Counted from the stretch's first letter, positions 6,253-13,440 are shown. The stretch: DNA of 16,101 nt from WQUF01 sp031549885 (GCA_031549885.1 JAVBPD010000073.1:1-16101); one strand, 5' to 3'. The notes: generated by a model from the letters alone, not told the origin. A program made the numbers and translations.

Positions 6253-7167
6253 ATGATAGATATTCCAAAAGACTCAAAAGATAAGATAATGAGAACATTT
6301 GGCCATAAAACAGAAATGTTTTTTAGTGAATTAGACAGTTTAATTTTAGAATATAAAGAAAAATGGAAGCTAAATAATTTAATATATTTTGATTCAAAAA
6401 CTATAAATTTAATATTCTTTTGCACAAGTGAACTACATGGAGATTGTGTTTTAAAGGTCTGTGTTCCAAATAGCGAAATTATAACAGAAATAAACACATT
6501 AAAATGCTATGGAGGAAAAGTAATGTGTAATTTATATGAAGCAAATCCTGAAAGAGGAGTTTTTTTAATTGAAAGGGTATCTCCTGGATATACTTTAATT
6601 AATATTTCTAGCTTTATAGAAAGAACAGAACTTTTTTCAAATTCAATTAAAAACCTACATATAAAATATAGCAATACAAATATCTTCCCTACCTATGAAA
6701 ATTGGCTGGAAAATATTTATGTTTATATGAAAAAAATTAAAGATAAACATAGCAAACTATTTAATCATTTAGATTTAGCTATGAATTTATATTATGATTT
6801 AAAAAAACAATTTAATAGGAAATGCTTATTACATGGAGATTTGCACCATGCTAACATGCTTTTAAATGAAAGAAAATCTTATACCATTATAGACCCTAAA
6901 GGTGTTATAGCTGATCCTATTTTTGAAACATCTAGATTTATTGAAAATGAATTTGATTTTACAGGATTAAAAAAAGAAAAAATAATAGATATAATTCACA
7001 TTTTAAGTAAAAATTTAAATACAAGGGAAGATATAATAATGAAATGTTTATTCATAGATAATGCAATGAGCTGCTGCTGGCACATTCAAGACAATAGCCC
7101 TGAAGATTTTTATAAAACTCTAGAAGATAGATGCGATTTTGTTTATGAGTTATTAAAAATTTTTTAA
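6253..7167 (+). CDS. APH(6)/hydroxyurea-type aminoglycoside kinase family protein
   Basis: 304 residues. The ATG at 6253 is 6 nt after GAGGTG (6241-6246); a GTG at 6244 overlaps that site and was not used. The phosphotransferase fold is recognisable. LKVC holds Lys68 (nucleotide lysine) and Glu79 lies downstream of it. The motif FLIERVSPGYTL is near 104-115, the catalytic loop is LLHGDLHHANMLL at 192-204 (Asp196, Asn201) and the metal motif is IIDPKGVIADP at 212-222 (Asp214). The HGDLHHAN plus DPKG pair is characteristic of the family of streptomycin 6-phosphotransferases and hydroxyurea kinases. Whether this copy confers resistance is unknown; many chromosomal members have no proven substrate. 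There is no terminator after the stop, and the gene runs into a convergent broken gene. Confidence 0.85.
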   Translation: MIDIPKDSKDKIMRTFGHKTEMFFSELDSLILEYKEKWKLNNLIYFDSKTINLIFFCTSELHGDCVLKVCVPNSEIITEINTLKCYGGKVMCNLYEANPERGVFLIERVSPGYTLINISSFIERTELFSNSIKNLHIKYSNTNIFPTYENWLENIYVYMKKIKDKHSKLFNHLDLAMNLYYDLKKQFNRKCLLHGDLHHANMLLNERKSYTIIDPKGVIADPIFETSRFIENEFDFTGLKKEKIIDIIHILSKNLNTREDIIMKCLFIDNAMSCCWHIQDNSPEDFYKTLEDRCDFVYELLKIF

Positions 7168-7252
7168 CTAAAACTTCTTTTAATTCGTCCTCCTTTCCTT
7201 CAATAACTCTTTGCATCATAAACTCATAAAAATTTTTTTGTCCTTCATTCAT
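7168..7252 (-). pseudogene. 5' remnant of a small clostridial protein gene
   Basis: A GGAGGG site at 7259-7264 sits 6 nt before an ATG at 7252, and an extended -10 box (TGATAAAAT, complement of 7292-7300) lies upstream. The first 29 or so residues (MNEGQKNFYEFMMQRV, then IEGKEDELKEVL) resemble, from memory, short clostridial hypothetical proteins of about 80 residues that start in the same way. After residue 28 the frame continues to 7052, antisense to the APH gene's 3' end, and loses the resemblance, so the original 3' half appears to be missing. Expression of a 66-residue chimeric product remains possible. Function of the family is unknown. Confidence 0.5.
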
Positions 7253-7365
7253 ACTATACCCTCCAAAATTTACTTATCTTTTACAATTAATATTTTATCA
7301 TATATTACATATATGAACCATTTTGGTATATAATGGGTTAAAAGTCTATTTATTTAAATATATAC

Positions 7366-7431
7366 ATGCTATAATATATGTTAGTTAAATTTATTAATTA
7401 TAACTAAAAAAATTTTAATTTATAATAGCAT
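7366..7431. repeat. Nested inverted repeats upstream of the membrane ORF
   Basis: ATGCTATAATA (7366-7376) is complementary to TATAATAGCAT (7421-7431) at 10 of 11 positions. Inside lies TTAGTT (7381-7386) with AACTAA (7402-7407). The left arm includes an extended -10 box, TGCTATAAT (7367-7375), which probably drives the downstream genes. The nested design suggests a leader hairpin or an operator. Confidence 0.4.
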
Positions 7432-7459
7432 ATTTTTATTTAAACCTTGGAGATCATGG

Positions 7460-7747
7460 ATGTTTAATTTTAATTTTGCTTATTTGTCAACTATGCAGAT
7501 TATTTTAATATTTGTTTCCTTTGTAATTACTATAATTTTCTATACTTCAATGACAAATATTATCTTACTTATTTATGGTGAAAATGTAAACTTTAGGCGT
7601 AAAGCTTTGTTTGTTTTTTTAACGGGAACTGCAATGAATAACATTTGGATTCAATTATTATATTATGATCTTGAGCTTTCGATTTATATCAGTATTTCAA
7701 GGATGAAATCAAAGTTAAAATTTGGAGGCGATGTAATTGCTCATTAA
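7460..7747 (+). CDS. Short membrane protein, probable N-terminal remnant of a sensor
   Basis: 95 residues. TTGGAGA at 7448-7453 lies 6 nt before the ATG. Two hydrophobic segments at about 12-40 (QIILIFVSFVITIIFY onward) and 47-68 are followed by a short hydrophilic tail of 27 residues. No catalytic motif is seen. The abrupt end, the 11-nt overlap with a receiver-domain ORF in another frame and the shared direction suggest that this is the membrane part of a former multi-span histidine kinase, with the kinase core deleted. It could equally be an independent small membrane protein translated together with its partner. Evidence for the deletion is indirect. Confidence 0.6.
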   Translation: MFNFNFAYLSTMQIILIFVSFVITIIFYTSMTNIILLIYGENVNFRRKALFVFLTGTAMNNIWIQLLYYDLELSIYISISRMKSKLKFGGDVIAH

Positions 7748-8282
7748 AAATTTATACAATAAAATATTTCATGAATTTTTTAATAAAGTATCTACAAATT
7801 CTGAAAATATTTATGAAGATATTAATAAAAACTATGATTTTTCTCCCCATATGGAAATGTTGGATAAAATTGAACTAAAGAATAATAGGATTATAGTTCT
7901 AATGGTAGATGATAATCTTTTTTTACAAGATTCCACAAAATCATATCTTGAAAAATTAGGAATGACTGTAGATTGTGCTGAAAATGGATTAGCAGGGTTT
8001 AAAACTTTTCTAAACAATTCAGATAAATATGATCTTATATTATTAGATATAGAAATGCCTGTTATGGATGGTATAGAAACTGCAAAGGGTATTAGAAAAA
8101 GCAATTGCGCCTCTTCAAAAACCATACCTATTATTGCTGTAACTGGTAGTATGTTTGCCGATAATTCAGATATGCCTCTTTTCAATGGCAATATTAAGAA
8201 ACCTTTTGAAATGGAGCAATTGGTGATTTTAATAAAGAAAACATTATTGTGGTCAACTAATTTTAAAAATAATGAGGTCTAA
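7737..8282 (+). CDS. Receiver (REC) domain protein
   Basis: 181 residues from a TTG at 7737. TTTGGAGG at 7721-7728 is 8 nt upstream and inside the preceding ORF, so translation is probably coupled. Residues 1-50 are a hydrophilic linker without recognisable domain. Residues 51-170 form a complete receiver domain: acidic pair D58-D59 (MVDDN), phospho-acceptor D104 (LLDIEMPVMDG), T136 (AVTG) and K155 (IKKPFE). There is no DNA-binding or enzymatic output domain. C-terminal receivers of this type are common in hybrid histidine kinases, so this may be the tail of a split or deleted hybrid kinase, or a stand-alone CheY/Spo0F-like relay protein. A terminator overlaps its stop codon. Confidence 0.8.
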   Translation: MLIKNLYNKIFHEFFNKVSTNSENIYEDINKNYDFSPHMEMLDKIELKNNRIIVLMVDDNLFLQDSTKSYLEKLGMTVDCAENGLAGFKTFLNNSDKYDLILLDIEMPVMDGIETAKGIRKSNCASSKTIPIIAVTGSMFADNSDMPLFNGNIKKPFEMEQLVILIKKTLLWSTNFKNNEV

Positions 8283-8302
8283 AATAATTGACCTCATTTT
8301 TA
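8271..8302 (+). terminator. Intrinsic terminator of the receiver-protein unit
   Basis: AATGAGGTC (8271-8279) pairs with GACCTCATT (8290-8298) over a 10-nt loop, followed by a T-rich tail. The stop codon TAA at 8280-8282 lies in the loop, so the hairpin starts within the coding region. Confidence 0.88.
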
Positions 8303-8419
8303 ATTATTCCAACATTAAAATTCAATTCTAATTAGAAAATATGAATAATTTTTTATATTAGTCAAATACTACCATTGTAAGGTTACAAATTTTAAAAATA
8401 CTAAAGACAAAAAAGTGAT

Positions 8420-8470
8420 GAACTCCTCCCTTAACAAAAGATAAATTAGGGGTAATATGAACCCCTCCTC
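8420..8470 (-). repeat. Pair of 12-nt direct repeats resembling ribosome binding sites
   Basis: Read on the minus strand, GGAGGGGTTCAT (about 8456-8467) and GGAGGAGTTCAT (about 8417-8428) differ at one position. A small hairpin AGGGGT/ACCCCT (8448-8466) overlaps the first. No open frame follows either copy, so they are not functional start sites as they stand. Confidence 0.35.
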
Positions 8471-8482
8471 TCTTTCATACTC

Positions 8483-8536
8483 AAAAAGAGCTATTATAAG
8501 CTGATAAATAAAGATCAGTAAATAATAGCTCTTTTT
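8483..8536. terminator. Long bidirectional terminator after the ROK gene
   Basis: AAAAAGAGCTATTAT (8483-8497) pairs perfectly with ATAATAGCTCTTTTT (8522-8536), with an inner stem CTGAT/ATCAG (8501-8505, 8514-8518). It directly follows the end of the minus-strand ROK/isomerase operon. Confidence 0.85.
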
Positions 8537-8540
8537 ATAT

Positions 8541-9452
8541 TTAATTCAATGCTTCTATTAATTTATAAACTCCAGAAAATACACTAATGGATGTATCTTT
8601 GCTATATTTTAAATTTACATCATATTTACTTAACTTTTCCCTTAAGCAATACTTGAAATACTCTTTACTTTTTACTATTTGTCCTCCAAAAATTACAGCA
8701 TCAGGTTTAAATTCTTCTATAAAAGGTATTATAGCTTCACCTAAATTGTTTCCAAATTCCATAAATACATTTAAGGCATTTTTATCTTTGCAAACGGCCT
8801 TTTCATAAATTTCCTTTACATTTTCAGCTTCTATTTTATATTTTTTACCAAGGTTTAAAATTCCTCTAACTGATATATAGTCATCAACAATGCTATCCTT
8901 AAACTTTGTATTATAAATCCACCCATTTTCCGGCACATCATATCTGTTTTTTATAAGTTTTCCATGTTCAATAAATGATGATCCAGCTCCAGTTCCAATT
9001 GTTATGCAAATAGCTCTATCATATGGTTTTGCCATGCCAATTAAACTCTCTCCTAATGCAAATAAAGCCGCATCATTTTCAAATGCAATTTTAAAATTTC
9101 TATTTAAATTTTTCATATTTTTCATACCATCTAAAATCTCATTTTTAATATTCACATTGTATATAGAATCATACTTACCTATACCATGTATTAAAGAAAT
9201 TCCTCTCTCATAATCAAAAGGACCAGGAAAACCATATCCAATGCCTAATATTTCATATTCCTTATCTTTAATCTTTTCAATTTGACTTTCAATGATCTTA
9301 ATGAAATTTTCAATTATATATTTTTTATCCTCATTAGAATGAGAATCGTATATTTCCATAGAATTTAAAATAACATTGCCAGCATAATCTAAATTTGCAG
9401 CTTTTATAAATGTACCGCCTACATCAAAAGCTATGGTGTATCTAGTTTTCAA
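8541..9452 (-). CDS. ROK family sugar kinase-like protein
   Basis: 303 residues from a TTG at 9452, 6 nt after GAGGTG (complement of 9459-9464). Motifs in order: DVGGTFIK at 10-17 (phosphate-binding loop), GFPGPFD at 74-80, catalytic Asp127 in FENDAALFALGE, TIGTGAGSSF at 151-160 and VIFGGQIV near the C-terminus. The usual ExGH sugar/zinc motif reads ENGW at 175-178, and the CxCGxxGC zinc cluster is absent, so this is a divergent member. ROK kinases phosphorylate hexoses such as glucose, fructose, allose or N-acetylmannosamine. No DNA-binding domain is present, so this is an enzyme rather than a repressor. Its start is 10 nt after the stop of the phosphomannose-isomerase gene, so the two are almost certainly co-translated and act on linked sugar phosphates (inferred). 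Confidence 0.9.
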   Translation of the reverse strand: MKTRYTIAFDVGGTFIKAANLDYAGNVILNSMEIYDSHSNEDKKYIIENFIKIIESQIEKIKDKEYEILGIGYGFPGPFDYERGISLIHGIGKYDSIYNVNIKNEILDGMKNMKNLNRNFKIAFENDAALFALGESLIGMAKPYDRAICITIGTGAGSSFIEHGKLIKNRYDVPENGWIYNTKFKDSIVDDYISVRGILNLGKKYKIEAENVKEIYEKAVCKDKNALNVFMEFGNNLGEAIIPFIEEFKPDAVIFGGQIVKSKEYFKYCLREKLSKYDVNLKYSKDTSISVFSGVYKLIEALN

Positions 9453-9462
9453 TTAAAACACC

Positions 9463-11205
9463 TCACACTCTTACAAATGCTTTAATAGTTGCTATGGTTT
9501 TACCTTCTGATGGTCCATGAGGCCTAATTATATATTCATTAACACATTCAGGAATAATAAAGGTTTCAGCATAGTGTACAATAAATGGCTCAAAACTATT
9601 AGTTGGACTTTCAATAATCGCTTCTTCTCCTTCAACTAAGTTTAAAACATTCACACTGCCATTTGTCTTATGAAGAACAGGTTTATAAAACCAGTGTCTT
9701 ACAGTCTCTATAAATTCCCTTTCATGAAGTCCTGTTTTTTCTATTCTAAAGCCATCACCTGTCTCTATTATGTCCACTCTATTTAACAAATTTTTCTCTA
9801 CCCATTTAGTATCCCTTTGCCACTGTATTACCTTTTCTCCATGCTCTATATGCACTGGCCTTGGCAAACCATCTAACCCAAGCCTATTCCAATCCCAAAG
9901 CTTAAAGGTGAATATATATGGTGTTGCACTTATTTCTAAAACCATGGTATTTTTCCCTGAACAATGTATTGTCCCTGCTGGTATTAATGCATGGTCATGC
10001 TTTTTAACTTTAAATTTATTTATATATTTTTCATCCTGAAATGGCATCAATCCTTTTTCTGCTCTCTTTAAATCTTTAATCATTTCGTCTTTATCAATGC
10101 CTTCTTTAACTCCTAAATAAATATATGCCTCTTCTTTTGCATCTAAGATATAGTAGCTCTCATCTTGGGTATAATGCATGCCAAAGTTTTCCTGTATATA
10201 TTCTGTAAGCGGATGGACTTGAAGGCTTAAGTTTTGCCCCTCCATAGTATCCAAAAAATCAAATCTAATTGGAAATTCAGCGCCAAATCTAGCATGAACC
10301 TTATCTCCTAAAAGCAAAACAGGATGGCGAAATACTAGATCAATAGCTGGTATTTCAATGCGAGTGCCGTTTATATTAAAGTAAATGCTATTTTCCTCAG
10401 GAACACCATCAAAACTCCAAGCAAAATTTTCTTTTTTTTCATCAAGGTGGCAAACTTTCTTCATCCATTGACCGCCCCAAACACCTGGATCAAAATATGG
10501 AACCAGCCTAAATGGTCCTTGAATGGCCTTTTCCATAGCATACCTAAAACATTTACCTGTTATCATCTTTGGATCATCTTTAAGGTTTGTATCTAAAAGA
10601 AAATCAATCCTCTCAAATAAAGTTTTCTTATGCCTATCTGCTACTCGCCATTCAAAGAAAAATCCTCTTTTATACTTCTTTAAAATATCTTCATCAAAAT
10701 TTTCACATTTCCAATTTGATAATTCCTTGCTTCTAAATCTCTGCTGTATTTCCCAGCGTGCAAGATCTGCATAAATAAGTATGTCTGGATTATAAACTAA
10801 ACTTGCACCAACGCCATAAATTATTATAAGGCCTGATTCCTTATTGTCTATTTGATTTTTAACATTTTCTATTTTACTAAAGTCAAAAAATTCAATTAAT
10901 TTATGGCATGACATGACTCCAAATACTCTGTCATCAGTCATATTTCTCTTTATCATATTATCTATTTTAGAAGCTTCATAAGCTAAATCATCAGAAAAAA
11001 TCACTAAACTTGCATTTAATCCTTTAATTAAACCATTTAGCAATTCTTCATATCTAACGCCAAAATAACAGTCTAAAGCTATTACTGTTTTACTGTTTTT
11101 ACATGATAAATCTTTAATTACCTTTAAAATACTTTCATATCCAGCCCAAACTTCATCTTTAAAATTGTTAATTTTTATCTCTGGATATTTATTGTAATTG
11201 CCCAA
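9463..11205 (-). CDS. Class I phosphomannose isomerase with an extra P-loop-kinase-like N-terminal domain
   Basis: 580 residues, against 320-390 for ordinary class I enzymes in this phylum. The TTG start at 11205 lies 5 nt after GAGGTG (complement of 11211-11216). Residues about 225-580 are the isomerase: PYFDPGVWGGQWMK at 236-249, the zinc ligands Gln329 and His331 (SLQVHP), Glu349 (DESYY) and His414 (IPAGTIHCSG), then PRPVHIEHG. This part should interconvert mannose-6-phosphate and fructose-6-phosphate. Residues about 15-210 resemble a uridine-kinase-like P-loop domain (YADLARWEIQQRFR near 145-158, LIIIYGVGASL near 126-136), but the Walker A position reads LDCYFGVRYEE, without the GK[ST] needed for catalysis. 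Similar long proteins occur in other anaerobes as far as I recall, so this is a family architecture rather than a local accident. It is first in an operon with the ROK kinase. Confidence 0.9.
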   Translation of the reverse strand: MGNYNKYPEIKINNFKDEVWAGYESILKVIKDLSCKNSKTVIALDCYFGVRYEELLNGLIKGLNASLVIFSDDLAYEASKIDNMIKRNMTDDRVFGVMSCHKLIEFFDFSKIENVKNQIDNKESGLIIIYGVGASLVYNPDILIYADLARWEIQQRFRSKELSNWKCENFDEDILKKYKRGFFFEWRVADRHKKTLFERIDFLLDTNLKDDPKMITGKCFRYAMEKAIQGPFRLVPYFDPGVWGGQWMKKVCHLDEKKENFAWSFDGVPEENSIYFNINGTRIEIPAIDLVFRHPVLLLGDKVHARFGAEFPIRFDFLDTMEGQNLSLQVHPLTEYIQENFGMHYTQDESYYILDAKEEAYIYLGVKEGIDKDEMIKDLKRAEKGLMPFQDEKYINKFKVKKHDHALIPAGTIHCSGKNTMVLEISATPYIFTFKLWDWNRLGLDGLPRPVHIEHGEKVIQWQRDTKWVEKNLLNRVDIIETGDGFRIEKTGLHEREFIETVRHWFYKPVLHKTNGSVNVLNLVEGEEAIIESPTNSFEPFIVHYAETFIIPECVNEYIIRPHGPSEGKTIATIKAFVRV

Positions 11206-11273
11206 ATCTACACCTCAGTTCATAATCATTTAATCAGTTTAAAATTCTTCATTAGCATGGCAAAATAATTGCT

Positions 11274-11313
11274 ATACAAAATATTTTGTACTATTCTAAT
11301 TATACATTATACA
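11274..11313. promoter_or_regulatory. 16-bp perfect palindrome between divergent genes, overlapping both -35 boxes
   Basis: TACAAAATATTTTGTA at 11275-11290 is its own reverse complement. On the plus strand its right edge forms TTGTAC (11286-11291), 16 nt before TATACA (11308-11313), a promoter for the PHP gene. On the minus strand its left edge forms TTGTAT (complement of 11274-11279), 17 nt before GCTAAT, a weaker promoter for the isomerase/ROK operon. A dimeric regulator bound here would control both units. This is inferred from geometry only. Confidence 0.55.
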
Positions 11314-11339
11314 TCAAAAAAATTAAGGAGAAAAATTAA

Positions 11340-12209
11340 ATGATAGACTTACATATCCACACTACTTATTCAGATGGGACTTGGTCTGTTAGCGAAACCT
11401 TGAAAGAGGCAGAGAAGCGCAACATTTCCGCCTTATCTATCACAGATCATAACACTATTGACGCCTATAATGAAATCGAAAATAATCTGGTTAATTACTC
11501 AGGAAAAATCATTCCTGGCGTTGAAATAGATTGTATTTTTAACAATGCTAAAATTGAACTCTTAGGATATGACTTTAACGATCCATATATGCTTGACCAT
11601 TGGTTAAAGAAAAATTATTCAGCTGAGAAGAGGAAGGTATTTAGGAAGGGTGAATACGATAGACTGCTTAGGAAATTAAATGAAAATGGTATAATAAACA
11701 ATTGTGACCCCGCATATGAACATCAAGAATATCTACCACATACAGCAGTTTATAGAGAAATCAAAAAGCACGAATCTAATTCAGCTTTCATGTCTGAAAA
11801 AGAGTGGAATGACTTTACAGTTTTTTTTAGAACAACAACTACCAACCCTAAATCATTATTTAGCATTGACTATACAGGACTGCTCCCTTCTGCAGAAGAA
11901 GTTTCTGAAATTATAAGAAAATCAAATGGCAAAGTTTTTATAGCTCATATTTACCAATATGGGATTATAAATCACATTGAATTCATTGAAGCATTAAGAA
12001 ATCATAAAATCATAGATGGCATAGAAGTATACTATGTAGAATTCACAGAAGAGCAAACATATATTTTACATAATTATTGCAATCAAAATAAACTCTATAT
12101 GTCTGGTGGTTCTGATTGTCATGGAGCCAAAGGAAACAGAATGCTCGGTATAGGACATGGTGACTTGAATGTCCCTGAAACCATTTTAGATGAATGGATT
12201 AACAAATAA
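11340..12209 (+). CDS. PHP-domain phosphoesterase
   Basis: 289 residues. AAGGAG at 11325-11330 lies 9 nt before the ATG. The metal-binding motifs of the PHP family are present: H5, H7 and D12 (DLHIHTTYSDG), D36-H37 (ITDHNT), E62 (PGVEID), H134, H203 (IAHIY) and D259/H261 (GGSDCHG). This is the layout of the stand-alone YciV/RNase AM-like group, which acts on phosphodiesters or 3',5'-bisphosphorylated nucleosides; others in the family hydrolyse histidinol phosphate. The middle region (85-180) is longer and less conserved than in short members. The divergent orientation from the sugar-phosphate operon and the shared palindrome suggest co-regulation. Substrate is unknown. Confidence 0.9.
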   Translation: MIDLHIHTTYSDGTWSVSETLKEAEKRNISALSITDHNTIDAYNEIENNLVNYSGKIIPGVEIDCIFNNAKIELLGYDFNDPYMLDHWLKKNYSAEKRKVFRKGEYDRLLRKLNENGIINNCDPAYEHQEYLPHTAVYREIKKHESNSAFMSEKEWNDFTVFFRTTTTNPKSLFSIDYTGLLPSAEEVSEIIRKSNGKVFIAHIYQYGIINHIEFIEALRNHKIIDGIEVYYVEFTEEQTYILHNYCNQNKLYMSGGSDCHGAKGNRMLGIGHGDLNVPETILDEWINK

Positions 12210-12220
12210 ATCAATGGATA

Positions 12221-12251
12221 AAAACCGCCTACTTGTTCAGACGGTTTTTTT
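12221..12251. terminator. Bidirectional terminator between the PHP and HipA-like genes
   Basis: AAAACCG (12221-12227) pairs with CGGTTTT (12242-12248). The stem extends past one mismatch by CT/AG, with an 8-nt loop. A run of T ends at 12251 on the plus strand, and TTTTTAT follows on the minus strand. Confidence 0.88.
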
Positions 12252-12288
12252 ATTGTGAACAGTGATTATATTCATTTTAGATTCATCC

Positions 12289-13440
12289 TTACTTGATAAA
12301 TTTCTCGCATTTTAAATTTAAAAATTCTAAAGTTTTATATATGCGTTTCTCATAAATTTCAAATCCCTTCACAGCTTCAAAGCATTCTTTATATAATGAT
12401 CCATTATTTATTAATCTCATTAACCTTGAACACTTTTTTAAATAATCCTCTTTAAATTCACATGTTTTAACAAAATCATATTTTACATTAAAGCTTGCAA
12501 AATCTATCCTTTTTCTCAAATCTTCTGGTTTTTCAAAATCAAGAGACATTCCATTGTCCCATAACACAGAAAAATCTTGTATCTCTTGATTCTTATTGCT
12601 AATTTTAAACCCCCAATTATTTAAATGCCTATCGCTATTTTCAATTATATAATCAAAAAAGCACATATCATAAAAAGGCTTAATAGATTTAAAATCTTTT
12701 CTCATCTTTTCTAAGGCCATTTCTAAAGAGATAAAATTAAAATTTGGATATGAAAATTTAAAATATTTATTAGCCGTAAGCAGCCCAAATTCTCTTGTGG
12801 TAAAAAGTTTTGATATAGATACATATTTTTTATTCCTTTTTTCAAGGTGATAGGATATAGAATTTACCTCTAAATGTTTTGCAATAATGCTAGCTATTAC
12901 TTCTGCATAAGGTTCAAGGCCTGCATTAGAAAAGCCTTCAGTTCCTCCCTTGCAAAGTATAATATTTGATGTATTTACCCTTTGCCAAAATTTTGGAAGC
13001 ATTCCTTCAGTTGTAATTTCTGGTGTTGAAAGATGTCTTGAAATATTGCTAGGAAGTCCAGTAAAAGCAATCCATCCTAAAGCTTCATCAAAAGGATTAT
13101 CATACAAGTTAATATGGTCAAAATTTAAATTTTCTGTTATTTCTTGCACCCAAAAAGTGTCATTAAGGCTTAAGCCATGTGAATAATAAAGAATATCAAA
13201 TCTATTTTCTAAATTAATAGCTCCAAGTATTGCTTCCATATGATGTCTATTAACAGGTATAGCCCTGCTATTAACCCAATTTAAAAGAGCATATTTCAAA
13301 TTTTCTTTTTTTCTTAAATCTATAGGCAATTGTGATTCATCAAAAATATTATAAATTTCATATACATCGCCAATTAAAGAAAAGTCATGACCAAATTCTA
13401 AAACTTTATCATATTCATTCATTAAATAATATTTTTTCAA
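12289..13440 (-). CDS. HipA-like protein kinase without a HipB partner
   Basis: 383 residues from a TTG at 13440; AAGGAGGTG at 13449-13457 is 8 nt upstream, which excludes the ATG at codon 7. HipA-type kinase landmarks are visible: the loop EGMLPKFWQR at 145-154, Lys164 in IILCKGG, the helix EPYAEVIASIIAKHL at 176-190, the catalytic loop ENSDRHLNNWGF at 267-278 (Asp270, Asn275) and the metal motif LWDNG at 293-297 (Asp295). All residues needed for kinase activity appear to be kept. HipA proteins are Ser/Thr kinases; the E. coli toxin phosphorylates glutamyl-tRNA synthetase. Here no small HTH antitoxin gene lies on either side, and the unusual 110-residue N-terminal part does not look like the HipA N-domain. 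The protein may be a solitary kinase with another role. Confident on fold, not on function. Confidence 0.82.
   Translation of the reverse strand: MKKYYLMNEYDKVLEFGHDFSLIGDVYEIYNIFDESQLPIDLRKKENLKYALLNWVNSRAIPVNRHHMEAILGAINLENRFDILYYSHGLSLNDTFWVQEITENLNFDHINLYDNPFDEALGWIAFTGLPSNISRHLSTPEITTEGMLPKFWQRVNTSNIILCKGGTEGFSNAGLEPYAEVIASIIAKHLEVNSISYHLEKRNKKYVSISKLFTTREFGLLTANKYFKFSYPNFNFISLEMALEKMRKDFKSIKPFYDMCFFDYIIENSDRHLNNWGFKISNKNQEIQDFSVLWDNGMSLDFEKPEDLRKRIDFASFNVKYDFVKTCEFKEDYLKKCSRLMRLINNGSLYKECFEAVKGFEIYEKRIYKTLEFLNLKCEKFIK

Noticed and set aside
7832..8191. Minus-strand frame opposite the receiver-domain gene
   Set aside because: It is a shadow of the receiver domain on the plus strand, without start signals.
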